A stretch of 32,244 bases of DNA from SZUA-359 sp039809125. Its GTDB lineage: Bacteria > Patescibacteriota > Saccharimonadia > Saccharimonadales > Saccharimonadaceae. Both the position numbers and the translations under genes were made by a program. The notes beneath the pieces are model-generated. The model saw nothing but the letters and a program-made list of their open reading frames with translations. It did not search any database and had not been told where the DNA came from. The stretch's first letter is position 1. Each line of letters begins with the position of its first letter. The DNA is taken from NCBI GenBank assembly GCA_039809125.1, contig JBDHUM010000011.1:1-32244 (forward strand). The letters are read 5' to 3'. This document shows, one piece after another, positions 22,701 through 29,632 of this stretch.

Positions 22701-23142
22701 GCGCTTTGGTGAGATGGAGGTATGGGCACTTGAGGCATACGGGGCAGCAGCCACACTTCAAGAAATGCTTACCATTAAATCTGATGATGTCTACGGACGA
22801 GCCAAGGCGTATGAGTCGATTATTAAAAACGAAGCAATTGTAGGTCCGAAGCTTCCAGAAAGCTTCAACGTACTCGTAAAAGAACTCCAAGGACTTGGAC
22901 TTAGGGTTGATCTAGTCGATGAGCATGAAGAAGGCGTTGAGACAGTTGACGCCGAACACGTGATTGCATCGAGTGGACCAACCAACAAGACGGTTCCGAT
23001 GAGTAGCATTGCATCTGACGATGAAGAAGTCGAAACGGTTATGGACGAGGCCGATGACATTGATCTCGAAGAAGACGGTATAAATATTGAGACAGCGGCC
23101 GAGTTTGATAACGAGCCGCAAACGGAAGAGGAGGCAAAATAA
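19771..23142 (+). CDS. rpoB: DNA-directed RNA polymerase beta subunit
   Basis: 1123 residues from ATG 19771, which has GGGAG 5 bases upstream; a longer frame from 19642 would start inside the leader. Core regions are intact: GTERVVVSQLIRSAG, the rifampicin-pocket block around 20905-20990, RICSVETPEGANIGL, GRHGNKGVIARILP and the C-terminal LGGKAQNGGQRFGEMEVWALEAYGA. A long acidic tail follows residue 1060. At classical rifampicin positions (E. coli numbering) it has Gln at 526, His at 529, Leu at 514 and Met at 533. It lacks the large lineage insertions of proteobacteria. It overlaps rpoC by one base (TAATG). Confidence 0.98.
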   Translation: MPTTKQQRVFFTKDDNALDVPHLIAHQTTSWRDFVETGLSEIFAEINPIDDYTSQKLALRFKEYRFDEPKMSDQEAKENNTTFEAALHVTTELTNKVTGEVKEQEIYLGDYPWMTERGTFVVNGTERVVVSQLIRSAGIFFTADTNSGRNYYGAKLIPGRGAWLEFETSAAGAIYVKIDRRRKIPVTTMLRALGYGKVGDIRKEFESVDTGEVKYIDATLEKDTTHGPNEALIEVYRKLRPGDLATVDNARQMIERMFFDFKRFDYSRVGRYKLNQRLGLDVANTTNNRVFQMTDLVAIIKEIIRLNNTQEPADDIDALSNRRVKMVGELVARQFRVGMLRMQRNIMDRMSMTDIETVTPSQLINARPVVAAVREFFASSQLSQLLDEVNPLSELSQKRHLSSMGPGGLSRERAGFDVRDAHPTHYGRICSVETPEGANIGLVLNLATYARVNEYGFIETPYLKVKNGKVLDDVIYLDASEELGEVIADAGAELDKSNKFVSERVSARKNMKPEQVDVSEVTLMDAAHKQILGSTASLVPFIEKNRIDRSLTGSNMQRQAVPLLTPQAPTVGTGIEGNVARDSGQLIVAEGTGEVTRADATLVEVKYKDGVKQYRPIRFSKSNDDRSINQKVRVTRGDKLKKGDILIEGASVADGELAIGRDLLVAFMPWAGYNMDDAIVLSNRLVQDDDLTSINIKDFNVEVRETKLGPEIVTRDIPNVSEESLRHLDEDGIVQVGSEVKAGDVLVGKITPKGEQELSSEERLLRAIFGEKAKDVRDTSQRMNSAAGGKVVGVKVFSRENGHELKSGVLMQIQIFVAQLRKISVGDKLAGRHGNKGVIARILPVEDMPYLADGTSVDIVLNPLGVPSRMNLGQLFETHLGMAARTLGYKVATPPFNGIPSSKIEDELKKAGFAPDGKSQLFDGRTGEAFEERTTVGVMHMIKLHHMVSDKIHARSTGPYTMVTQQPLGGKAQNGGQRFGEMEVWALEAYGAAATLQEMLTIKSDDVYGRAKAYESIIKNEAIVGPKLPESFNVLVKELQGLGLRVDLVDEHEEGVETVDAEHVIASSGPTNKTVPMSSIASDDEEVETVMDEADDIDLEEDGINIETAAEFDNEPQTEEEAK

Positions 23143-26100
23143 TGAGCCGTTTTACCCCAACTACAGGAATTGCTGACTTTGACGCTGTGCGATTGGCAGT
23201 TGCCAGCGCTGACGACATGCTTAAGTGGAGTCACGGTGAAGTGACAAAACCAGAGACGATTAACTACCGTACGCAAAAACCTGAACGCGATGGGTTGTTC
23301 TGTGAGCGAATTTTTGGACCAGTTAAGGATATTAATCCTCATGATTCAAAACTGTCGGGTGTTCGCAGTCGCGAAGCGGCTATTGATAAAAATGGCGAAC
23401 TGGTAACAAAATCAATTGTACGCCGGGAACGAATGGGTCATATTAACCTAGCAGCTCCGGTTGCGCATATCTGGTTTATGCGAGGCACTCCGAGCGCCAT
23501 GAGTTTGCTACTTGGCTTTACAGTTCGAAACCTTGAACGCATTGCTTACTTTGCAACCTATGTTATTTTGGCTGTTAACAGTGAAAAACGTGATCAAATG
23601 CTCACTGATCTTGAAGCCGAAACTGAAGCTGGACGAGTAGCGATAAAAATTCGATATGAGCGTGAAGCCGGTGTTGAAAGAGCTGATGTTAAAAAATTAG
23701 CAGCTGAGCAAACCAAAGAACTAGAAGAATTAGAGGAGTCATTTACTGTTAAGAAGGCTCAGCTTGAAAGCTTGCAAAAGTATGCGCTGTTAAACGAAAT
23801 TGACTTCCGCAATCTACCTGAAGAGTATGAAGAGCTAATTGAAGTTGGCATGGGTGGTAAAGCACTCAAACAAATGCTCGATGAGATTGATCTGGGCAAG
23901 TTGATTAATGAACTCAATGAAGAAGTTGCTGGCGCTAAAGGGCAACGCGAAAAGAAATTGCTCAAACGTCTCAAGGTACTTGAGGGGATGCAAGCAGCTG
24001 GCATTAATCCGAGCAGCTTAACACTGACGGTCATACCGGTTATTCCACCAGACCTTCGCCCAATGGTACAACTTACTGGTGGCCGGTTTGCAACGAGTGA
24101 TCTAAATGATCTCTACCGTCGTGTCATTAATCGCAATAACCGCTTGAAGAAGCTGATCGATCTCAACGCACCTGAAGTGATTCAGCGCAATGAGATGCGT
24201 ATGCTCCAAGAAGCGGTCGATAGCCTGATTGACAACTCTGCTGCTCGTGGTGGACGAGCGGTCAACGCTACCGGTGGACGTCGCCGTCTAAAATCAATCA
24301 GCGACATGCTAAAAGGTAAACAAGGTCGTTTCCGCCAGAATCTACTCGGTAAACGTGTAGATTACTCGGGGCGTTCTGTGATTGTCGTAGGACCGAAACT
24401 AAAGATTAACCAGTGCGGCCTACCGAAGCAAATGGCACTTGAGCTATTTAAGCCATTCGTGATTAGTCACTTAATTCGTAATGAGCACGCTCATAACATT
24501 CGAACAGCAACACGATTGATTGAAGCCGGCGATGCGACTGTCTGGGACGCGCTCGATGAGGTCATCGAGGGTAAGTATGTCTTACTTAACCGTGCTCCAT
24601 CACTTCACCGACTCAGTATCCAGGCATTTATGCCGGTATTGGTTGAAGGTAAGGCTATTCAGCTCCATCCTTTGGTTGCCAACGGATTCAATGCTGACTA
24701 TGATGGTGACCAGATGGCGGTTCACTTGCCACTTAGTGACGAGGCTCAAGAGGAAGCTCGTGTGTTGATGAGTGCTACGAATAACTTACTTAAACCAGCC
24801 GATGGAAGCCCAGTGCTCAATATCGGTCAGGACGTCGTGCTGGGTAACTACTACCTGACGTACGAAAAGCCAGGTGTTTTTGACAAAGAGAAAAAAGTAT
24901 TCGCCAGCAGTTACGATGCGGAATTAGCCTACGACTTTGGCAAACTTGAGCTTCAAACGCCGATTAGAATACGTTCAAAAGGTGCCGTTCGCGACACAAC
25001 GCTTGGGAGAGTCTTCTTTAACGAAATTTTGCCAACTGACTTTCCGTTTGACAACAATGTTCAAACTAAAAAGCAGCTGAAGAAAGTTCTCGGAAAGATT
25101 TTCGATAAGTACGGTGCTGAAATTACGGCTCAAACCGCAGATCGTATGAAAGGCTTGGCGTTTCGTTTTGCTACTGTTGCCGCCGTGTCGACGGGTAAAG
25201 ATGATTACCCACACTTCGAAGAAGTTTCGCAGTTTGTTGCGGAAGGTGATGCTAAGGCGGCACTCATTTCAGAGCAATTCGATGAGGGGCTGATCACTGA
25301 AGAAGAACGCTATGGCCTGACGGTTGGTGCTTGGCGAACTGTTGACAACAACATTCGAGAGTTCTTGAAAGAACAGCTTTCTGCCATGGATACCAGTATC
25401 TCAGTTATGGTGAACTCTGGCGCACGTGGAGATATCGACAATGTTAAGCTAGCAAGCGCAATGATTGGTATTCAGGTTGATGCAACCAACCGTGAAATTG
25501 AGCTACCGATTCGTTCAAGCTTCGTAAAAGGACTTTCGAGCCTCGAAGCATTCGTAGCAACTCGAGGTTCACGTAAAGGTTTGATCGACACCGCCCTAAA
25601 AACAGCTGACTCTGGTTACTTGACACGTCGCTTAGTAGATGTAAGTCAAGATGTATTCACGGTAGAAGATCAAGCTGGCGATGATGACGGCTTTACGATC
25701 TACCGCTCTGAGAGCGAACAAACAATGATTGACTTTGGTAATCGCTTGTATGGGCGCTACACTGCCGCTGATGTTCCAGGCTTTATCGCCAAGGATCAGT
25801 TGATAACTCGTGACGTTGCTGAAGCAATAGAAGCAGATCACACTGTTAATGAGGTAAAGATTCAGTCGATTTTGTCTACCAAAAACCTACGTGGTATACC
25901 TCAAAAGAGCTATGGCATCGATATGGCGACAAACCAGCTTGTTGCGTTATCTCAACCAGTCGGTGTGATTGCGGCTCAATCTGTCGGTGAGCCCGGTACT
26001 CAGTTAACCCTACGAACCTTCCACAACTCTGGTGTGGCTGGTAGCGACATTACGCAAGGTTTGCCGCGTGTTGAAGAGTTGTTCGAGGCTCGTTCACCAA

Positions 26101-26978
26101 AAGGTGAGGCAGTTATCACTGAAGTAGCCGGTACGGTTGATACTTGGGAAGATGGTAAAAACTATATTGTCCAGGTGACATCTGAGTCAGGTAAAGTCGA
26201 GCGGATTAAGCTTGATGGTCGTAATATCGCTGTAAAAAGCGGTTCGAGCGTAAAGGCTGGTGATGTTGTAGCTGAGGCAGACGGCAAGAAGCCGCTTATT
26301 GCGCCATTTGATGGTGTCGTCGAAGCTGCAGAGGATACCCTGGTGATTGCAGCTGAGGCTGGCGCACCGGTCAAGTACACAATTGCGGGCACTAATCAAT
26401 TAGTTGTTAAAGCAGGCGATGTTGTTGAAGCCGGTGATCGATTGACCGTGGGGTCACTAAATCTGCACACCTTGATGCGCCTTAAAGGCAGTGAAGCGAC
26501 ACAGCGCTACATCATTAATGAAGTACTGCGTATCTATGCCGCACAGGGTCAAGATGTGGCAGACAAACACCTAGAGATCATTGTTCGTCAGATGTTTAGT
26601 CGTGTACAAATTGAGGATTCGGGCGATTCGACGTTTGTTACTGGCGACATCGTATCCAAAGCTGCTGTAGTAGACGAAAACGCGCGCTTGGCAGCGGAAG
26701 GTAAGGAGTTGGTGCAATATACGCAACTACTGCTCGGTATTACCAAAGTGTCAATTTGGAGCGATAGTTGGCTTTCAGCTGCGAGCTTCCAGGACACAAC
26801 TCGTGTACTGATCAATGCCGCTGTTTCTGGACGAGCTGATCATTTGGACGGTTTGAAAGAAAACGTAATCATCGGTCGCAAGATACCAGTTGGTACTGGT
26901 GCGCGCTCTGATGACGATGACGTTAGCGATGAAGATCTGGCTGACGATATTAGCGCGGATATTGAGCTAGTTGCCTAG
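23142..26978 (+). CDS. rpoC: DNA-directed RNA polymerase beta-prime subunit
   Basis: 1278 residues. Present are KPERDGLFCERIFGP, VRRERMGHI, the lid/rudder region, LLGKRVDYSGRSVIVVGP, NRAPSLHRLSIQAF, the catalytic loop and bridge/trigger regions (SGARGD, GVIAAQSVGEPGTQLTLRTFH). Three departures are clear. The catalytic motif reads NADYDGD (Tyr520) instead of NADFDGD. The N-terminal zinc domain after FGPVKD has no cysteine (four expected). The second zinc site (TVEDQAGDDDG and STKNLRGIPQKSYG) also lacks all four. The rest is well conserved, so the gene is functional. Translation is coupled to rpoB by the TAATG overlap. An acidic tail ends the protein. Confidence 0.98.
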   Translation: MSRFTPTTGIADFDAVRLAVASADDMLKWSHGEVTKPETINYRTQKPERDGLFCERIFGPVKDINPHDSKLSGVRSREAAIDKNGELVTKSIVRRERMGHINLAAPVAHIWFMRGTPSAMSLLLGFTVRNLERIAYFATYVILAVNSEKRDQMLTDLEAETEAGRVAIKIRYEREAGVERADVKKLAAEQTKELEELEESFTVKKAQLESLQKYALLNEIDFRNLPEEYEELIEVGMGGKALKQMLDEIDLGKLINELNEEVAGAKGQREKKLLKRLKVLEGMQAAGINPSSLTLTVIPVIPPDLRPMVQLTGGRFATSDLNDLYRRVINRNNRLKKLIDLNAPEVIQRNEMRMLQEAVDSLIDNSAARGGRAVNATGGRRRLKSISDMLKGKQGRFRQNLLGKRVDYSGRSVIVVGPKLKINQCGLPKQMALELFKPFVISHLIRNEHAHNIRTATRLIEAGDATVWDALDEVIEGKYVLLNRAPSLHRLSIQAFMPVLVEGKAIQLHPLVANGFNADYDGDQMAVHLPLSDEAQEEARVLMSATNNLLKPADGSPVLNIGQDVVLGNYYLTYEKPGVFDKEKKVFASSYDAELAYDFGKLELQTPIRIRSKGAVRDTTLGRVFFNEILPTDFPFDNNVQTKKQLKKVLGKIFDKYGAEITAQTADRMKGLAFRFATVAAVSTGKDDYPHFEEVSQFVAEGDAKAALISEQFDEGLITEEERYGLTVGAWRTVDNNIREFLKEQLSAMDTSISVMVNSGARGDIDNVKLASAMIGIQVDATNREIELPIRSSFVKGLSSLEAFVATRGSRKGLIDTALKTADSGYLTRRLVDVSQDVFTVEDQAGDDDGFTIYRSESEQTMIDFGNRLYGRYTAADVPGFIAKDQLITRDVAEAIEADHTVNEVKIQSILSTKNLRGIPQKSYGIDMATNQLVALSQPVGVIAAQSVGEPGTQLTLRTFHNSGVAGSDITQGLPRVEELFEARSPKGEAVITEVAGTVDTWEDGKNYIVQVTSESGKVERIKLDGRNIAVKSGSSVKAGDVVAEADGKKPLIAPFDGVVEAAEDTLVIAAEAGAPVKYTIAGTNQLVVKAGDVVEAGDRLTVGSLNLHTLMRLKGSEATQRYIINEVLRIYAAQGQDVADKHLEIIVRQMFSRVQIEDSGDSTFVTGDIVSKAAVVDENARLAAEGKELVQYTQLLLGITKVSIWSDSWLSAASFQDTTRVLINAAVSGRADHLDGLKENVIIGRKIPVGTGARSDDDDVSDEDLADDISADIELVA

Positions 26979-26995
26979 TTAGAGTAGAGTCTAAA

Positions 26996-27032
26996 CAAAA
27001 TACCGCCTTGTTTTTTTATAGGCGGTATTTTT
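26996..27032. terminator. Bidirectional intrinsic terminator after rpoC
   Basis: TACCGCCT (27001-27008) pairs with AGGCGGTA (27020-27027), extended by A and T runs on both sides, so it can end the rpoBC transcript and the convergent minus-strand gene at 27042. Confidence 0.9.
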
Positions 27033-27041
27033 GCTCTAATT

Positions 27042-28043
27042 TTAAACTGAAGAGAAAACGGTTCCTTCTTCAGTGTTTGTTTTCATACACTTTTCACCAG
27101 CAAATGCTTTCTTGACTTCATTGTCGCTGAATTCATCGCAATTAAGCAGGTTTTGTGTCCCTTTAAAGAAATGCCATTTTTTGTCTGGTGTTTGATAAAA
27201 AAGTCCCATAAATCCACCCACCCCAATCCTGCCATCAGTATAATTACCTATTCCCAGTTCGGCTGTTTGATATCCGCTCGTTTTGCTTGCTTTTACGACT
27301 GGTTTTTTTGTGAATAAGATAGCTGAAGTATCACTATCATCTCGGGCAAATGTTTGATAGACGGTCGCATACGGTTTCACACTCCCTGCAAAAGAAATGT
27401 AATCAGTCATATTAGCACACACAACTGCTACTGTATGATCGGCGGCCTCATTACTTCCGCGTGTATCAGCCACAGAACACATAACGTCGGCTTGCGAGTA
27501 GACGGTCATAGATGGCTCGCTCTCGGTAGACTCATATTCCTTTGCAGAAAAGCCTTTGTCGCTAAACACCTTGCCAATAGCAGCACGATCAACAGGAGTT
27601 TGAGATGCTGTAATCATTTTTTCGACTGTTGCAAGTGGCATTTCGTCAGCGAATGGTGCTACATAATAGGTGTAGCCAGCAAGCTTGACAGCAGGTGCCA
27701 TGTAGGTACTTTTATCTGTAACATCCGTCCCTGAAAGTTTTGGCGATACGACTGTAATCAATTCTTGAGCTGTCAGTTTTTTTGGCGTCGAAGTAATTTG
27801 AGGAGTTGTATTGCTAGTGACTGGTTGCTTTTCAAAATATGCTTTATAGACCAAGAGAGCGGCAAGAGCGGCGAGCGCCGCCATGAATAGTGTAAGCAAA
27901 AACACAAGTAGTGGTTTGCTACGTCGTCGTCTTTTCTCTTGCGTAAGTGCATTCTCGCGTGCGGTGTCATCAGCAAGGTGTTTATCATCGATAACCTCGG
28001 TTTGTTGTCTTTGGTTTGCTGAATTTAATTTATTTTTATCCAT
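27042..28043 (-). CDS. Hypothetical single-pass membrane-anchored protein
   Basis: 333 residues: a charged cytoplasmic segment (about 1-44, ending RRRRSKP), one hydrophobic helix (about 45-66, LLVFLLTLFMAALAALAALLVYK) and a large exported domain starting with a Thr/Pro-rich linker (TSNTTPQITSTPKKLT). Cysteines occur in MCSVAD, VVCANM, LNCDEF and EKCMK, allowing two disulphides. No catalytic motif is recognised. The layout repeats that of the smaller gene at 18460. ATG 28043 has GGAGC upstream, and TGCTACAAT (28105-28097) can serve as promoter with a leader of roughly 45 bases. Confidence 0.75.
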   Translation of the reverse strand: MDKNKLNSANQRQQTEVIDDKHLADDTARENALTQEKRRRRSKPLLVFLLTLFMAALAALAALLVYKAYFEKQPVTSNTTPQITSTPKKLTAQELITVVSPKLSGTDVTDKSTYMAPAVKLAGYTYYVAPFADEMPLATVEKMITASQTPVDRAAIGKVFSDKGFSAKEYESTESEPSMTVYSQADVMCSVADTRGSNEAADHTVAVVCANMTDYISFAGSVKPYATVYQTFARDDSDTSAILFTKKPVVKASKTSGYQTAELGIGNYTDGRIGVGGFMGLFYQTPDKKWHFFKGTQNLLNCDEFSDNEVKKAFAGEKCMKTNTEEGTVFSSV

Positions 28044-28096
28044 AACGCTCCTTTACTAACCATTTTTGCTACTAGCTTGTTCGAATGTATGCTTCA

Positions 28097-28105
28097 ATTG
28101 TAGCA
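28097..28105 (-). promoter_or_regulatory. Extended -10 box of the membrane protein gene at 28043
   Basis: TGC-TACAAT on the minus strand, identical to the boxes before tig and the FAD-linked oxidase. Between here and 28257 no gene is seen, but GTTAGC/GCTAAC (28198-28226) and CCAC/GTGG (28171-28183) inverted repeats are present. Confidence 0.55.
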
Positions 28106-28257
28106 TTAGGCGATAGACAAAGTGAATGATTTTTGGTATGATTGAGTTAAGAGTTCTTTTTATTCGACAACCACATGAGGTGGTATCGGTTAAAAAAGTT
28201 AGCGGCTGTTTGCTGCAGGTAGCTAACGCCCGGCCCTTAGCAAGCCGTAATATCATT

Positions 28258-28263
28258 TATAAT
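28258..28263 (+). promoter_or_regulatory. -10 box of the rpsL-rpsG-fusA block
   Basis: TATAAT, 14 bases before ATG 28278; an AAGGA (28268-28272) lies within the short predicted leader. No canonical -35 at proper spacing is evident. Confidence 0.6.
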
Positions 28264-28277
28264 CGACAAGGATTTTA

Positions 28278-28691
28278 ATGCCAACGATTAATCAATTGGT
28301 GCGTAAGCCGCGTAAAACGGCCGTAAAAAAATCGAAAAGCCCGGCACTTGGGCGTATTCACAATGCCTTAAAAACTCGTTACTACGATCAAGACGCTCCA
28401 CTTAAACGCGGCGTTTGTGTTAAGGTAACTACTAAAACACCGAAAAAACCAAACTCAGCCCTTCGTAAAGTTGCTCGTGTACGCCTCACAAATGGCCATG
28501 AGGTGTGGGCATACATCGGTGGCGAGGGTCACAACCTCCAAGAGCATGCTGTTGTACTTGTGCGCGGCGGACGCGTGCCAGATCTTCCAGGTGTACGCTA
28601 TCACATCGTGCGCGGTGCGCTCGATCTTCAGGGTGTTGCCAAGCGTCAGCAGGGCCGAAGCAAATACGGTGCCAAGAAAGAAGGTAAATAA
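28278..28691 (+). CDS. rpsL: 30S ribosomal protein S12
   Basis: 137 residues. PTINQLVRKPRKTAVKKSKSPAL, TTKTPKKPNSALRKVARVRLTNGHEVWAYI, GEGHNLQEHAVVLVRGGRV and DLPGVRYHIVRGALD define S12. Between residues 24 and 45 there is an insertion (GRIHNALKTRYYDQDAPLK) relative to E. coli, where related lineages also carry extra residues. The classical streptomycin residue Lys42/43 is kept (TPKKPNSA), but the second one (Lys87/88, normally GGRVKDLPG) is Pro101 here. It is the first gene of the str-like cluster. Confidence 0.97.
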   Translation: MPTINQLVRKPRKTAVKKSKSPALGRIHNALKTRYYDQDAPLKRGVCVKVTTKTPKKPNSALRKVARVRLTNGHEVWAYIGGEGHNLQEHAVVLVRGGRVPDLPGVRYHIVRGALDLQGVAKRQQGRSKYGAKKEGK

Positions 28692-28692
28692 T

Positions 28693-28881
28693 ATGACGTC
28701 TGAACTTGATCCTGCAGCTTACTCTGACAAACCAGGAATAACGCAAGAACAGCTACAGGCAATCCAACAAGCAGTGTTGACGGGTAATACTGGCGTGCTA
28801 TCCCCAGAAGAGCTGTCGTTTTTAAGCAACAATCCAGATATGTTTACTGCACCTGTAAAAGGAGATAATAATGCCGCGTAA
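28693..28881 (+). CDS. Small acidic hypothetical protein between rpsL and rpsG
   Basis: 62 residues (MTSELDPAAYSDKPGITQEQLQAIQQAVLTGN and so on). ATG 28693 follows the rpsL stop by one base and its stop overlaps the rpsG start by 11 bases, so it is embedded in the operon and almost certainly translated. The sequence is acidic with a helix (ITQEQLQAIQQAVL) and a second LSPEELSFLSNNPDMF segment. The family is not recognised; the tight operon position suggests a ribosome- or translation-linked role, which is inference. Confidence 0.7.
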   Translation: MTSELDPAAYSDKPGITQEQLQAIQQAVLTGNTGVLSPEELSFLSNNPDMFTAPVKGDNNAA

Positions 28882-29350
28882 AGTTACTAAAAAGCTCCAA
28901 CGCGAGCTAAAACCAGATCGAAAATACCAAAGTGTGCTTGTGCAGCGACTCATCAACAAAAGTATGCTTAACGGCAAAAAACTTGTTGCTGAACGTGCCG
29001 TATATACTGCGCTCGAGCAAGCTGCCAAAACATTAAAGAGCGAAGATCCCCTGGCAGTCTTCGAGCAAGCCCTCAAAAACGTATCGCCAAACTTTGAGGT
29101 TAAATCTCGCCGTGTCGGTGGGGCAAACTACCAAATTCCATTTCCGGTTGCAGGCCACCGTCAGTTACACTATGCATTTAGCTGGTTAGTACAAAGCGCC
29201 CGAGCTCGCAGCGGTATCCCCTACGAAAAGCGCCTTGCACTAGAAATCGTTGATGCCTACAACCAAGCCGGTTCAGCCTTCAAGAAAAAAGAAGATACTC
29301 ATAAGATGGCCGAAGCCAACCGCGCATTTGCGCATTTTGCGAGAAGCTAG
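28871..29350 (+). CDS. rpsG: 30S ribosomal protein S7
   Basis: 159 residues. MPRKVTKKLQRELKPDRKYQSVLVQRLINKSMLNGKK, KNVSPNFEVKSRRVGGANYQIPFPV and RSGIPYEKRLALEIVDAYNQAGSAFKKKEDTHKMAEANRAFAHFA are diagnostic. S7 nucleates the head of the 30S subunit and binds 16S rRNA near the exit site. GGAG lies 6 bases before ATG 28871 inside the upstream small gene. Confidence 0.97.
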   Translation: MPRKVTKKLQRELKPDRKYQSVLVQRLINKSMLNGKKLVAERAVYTALEQAAKTLKSEDPLAVFEQALKNVSPNFEVKSRRVGGANYQIPFPVAGHRQLHYAFSWLVQSARARSGIPYEKRLALEIVDAYNQAGSAFKKKEDTHKMAEANRAFAHFARS

Positions 29351-29352
29351 AG

Positions 29353-29601
29353 ATGAGTGAGACAGCGACAGATGGTGGTGGCCAAAGGCAATGTTTTCTT
29401 GCGGAAAACGGTGTTTGTTTGCTTAGAGTATGCAAAGGTATTGAAGTTTATAGACAGGTTACTCGACAGCATGTACCTATTGATGATTTTGAAATATATA
29501 AGACAACTACTGCTAAGACCTGTCGCTGTATAGCTACTGGGGCTATTGCTGCTACTATTACTGAAACACTTGAGCCCCCCGCGGACAATAGGCAATCGTG
29601 A
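29353..29601 (+). CDS. Possible small cysteine-rich protein between rpsG and fusA
   Basis: 82 residues opening 2 bases after the rpsG stop. It contains CFLAENGVCLLRVC and KTCRC, five cysteines in a neighbourhood where cysteine is scarce, which could bind metal, but also makes a chance frame possible. The ribosome site is weak (GAGAAG). No family is recognised. It fills the 282-base rpsG-fusA gap, so it is either a genuine operon member or part of a fusA leader. Confidence 0.35.
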   Translation: MSETATDGGGQRQCFLAENGVCLLRVCKGIEVYRQVTRQHVPIDDFEIYKTTTAKTCRCIATGAIAATITETLEPPADNRQS

Positions 29602-29632
29602 AAATTTAACTGATAAAGGAAAAGATATAATT

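Noticed and set aside
29626..29631. TATAAT immediately before the fusA start as promoter
   Set aside because: It touches the ATG, so a transcript from it would start inside the gene.
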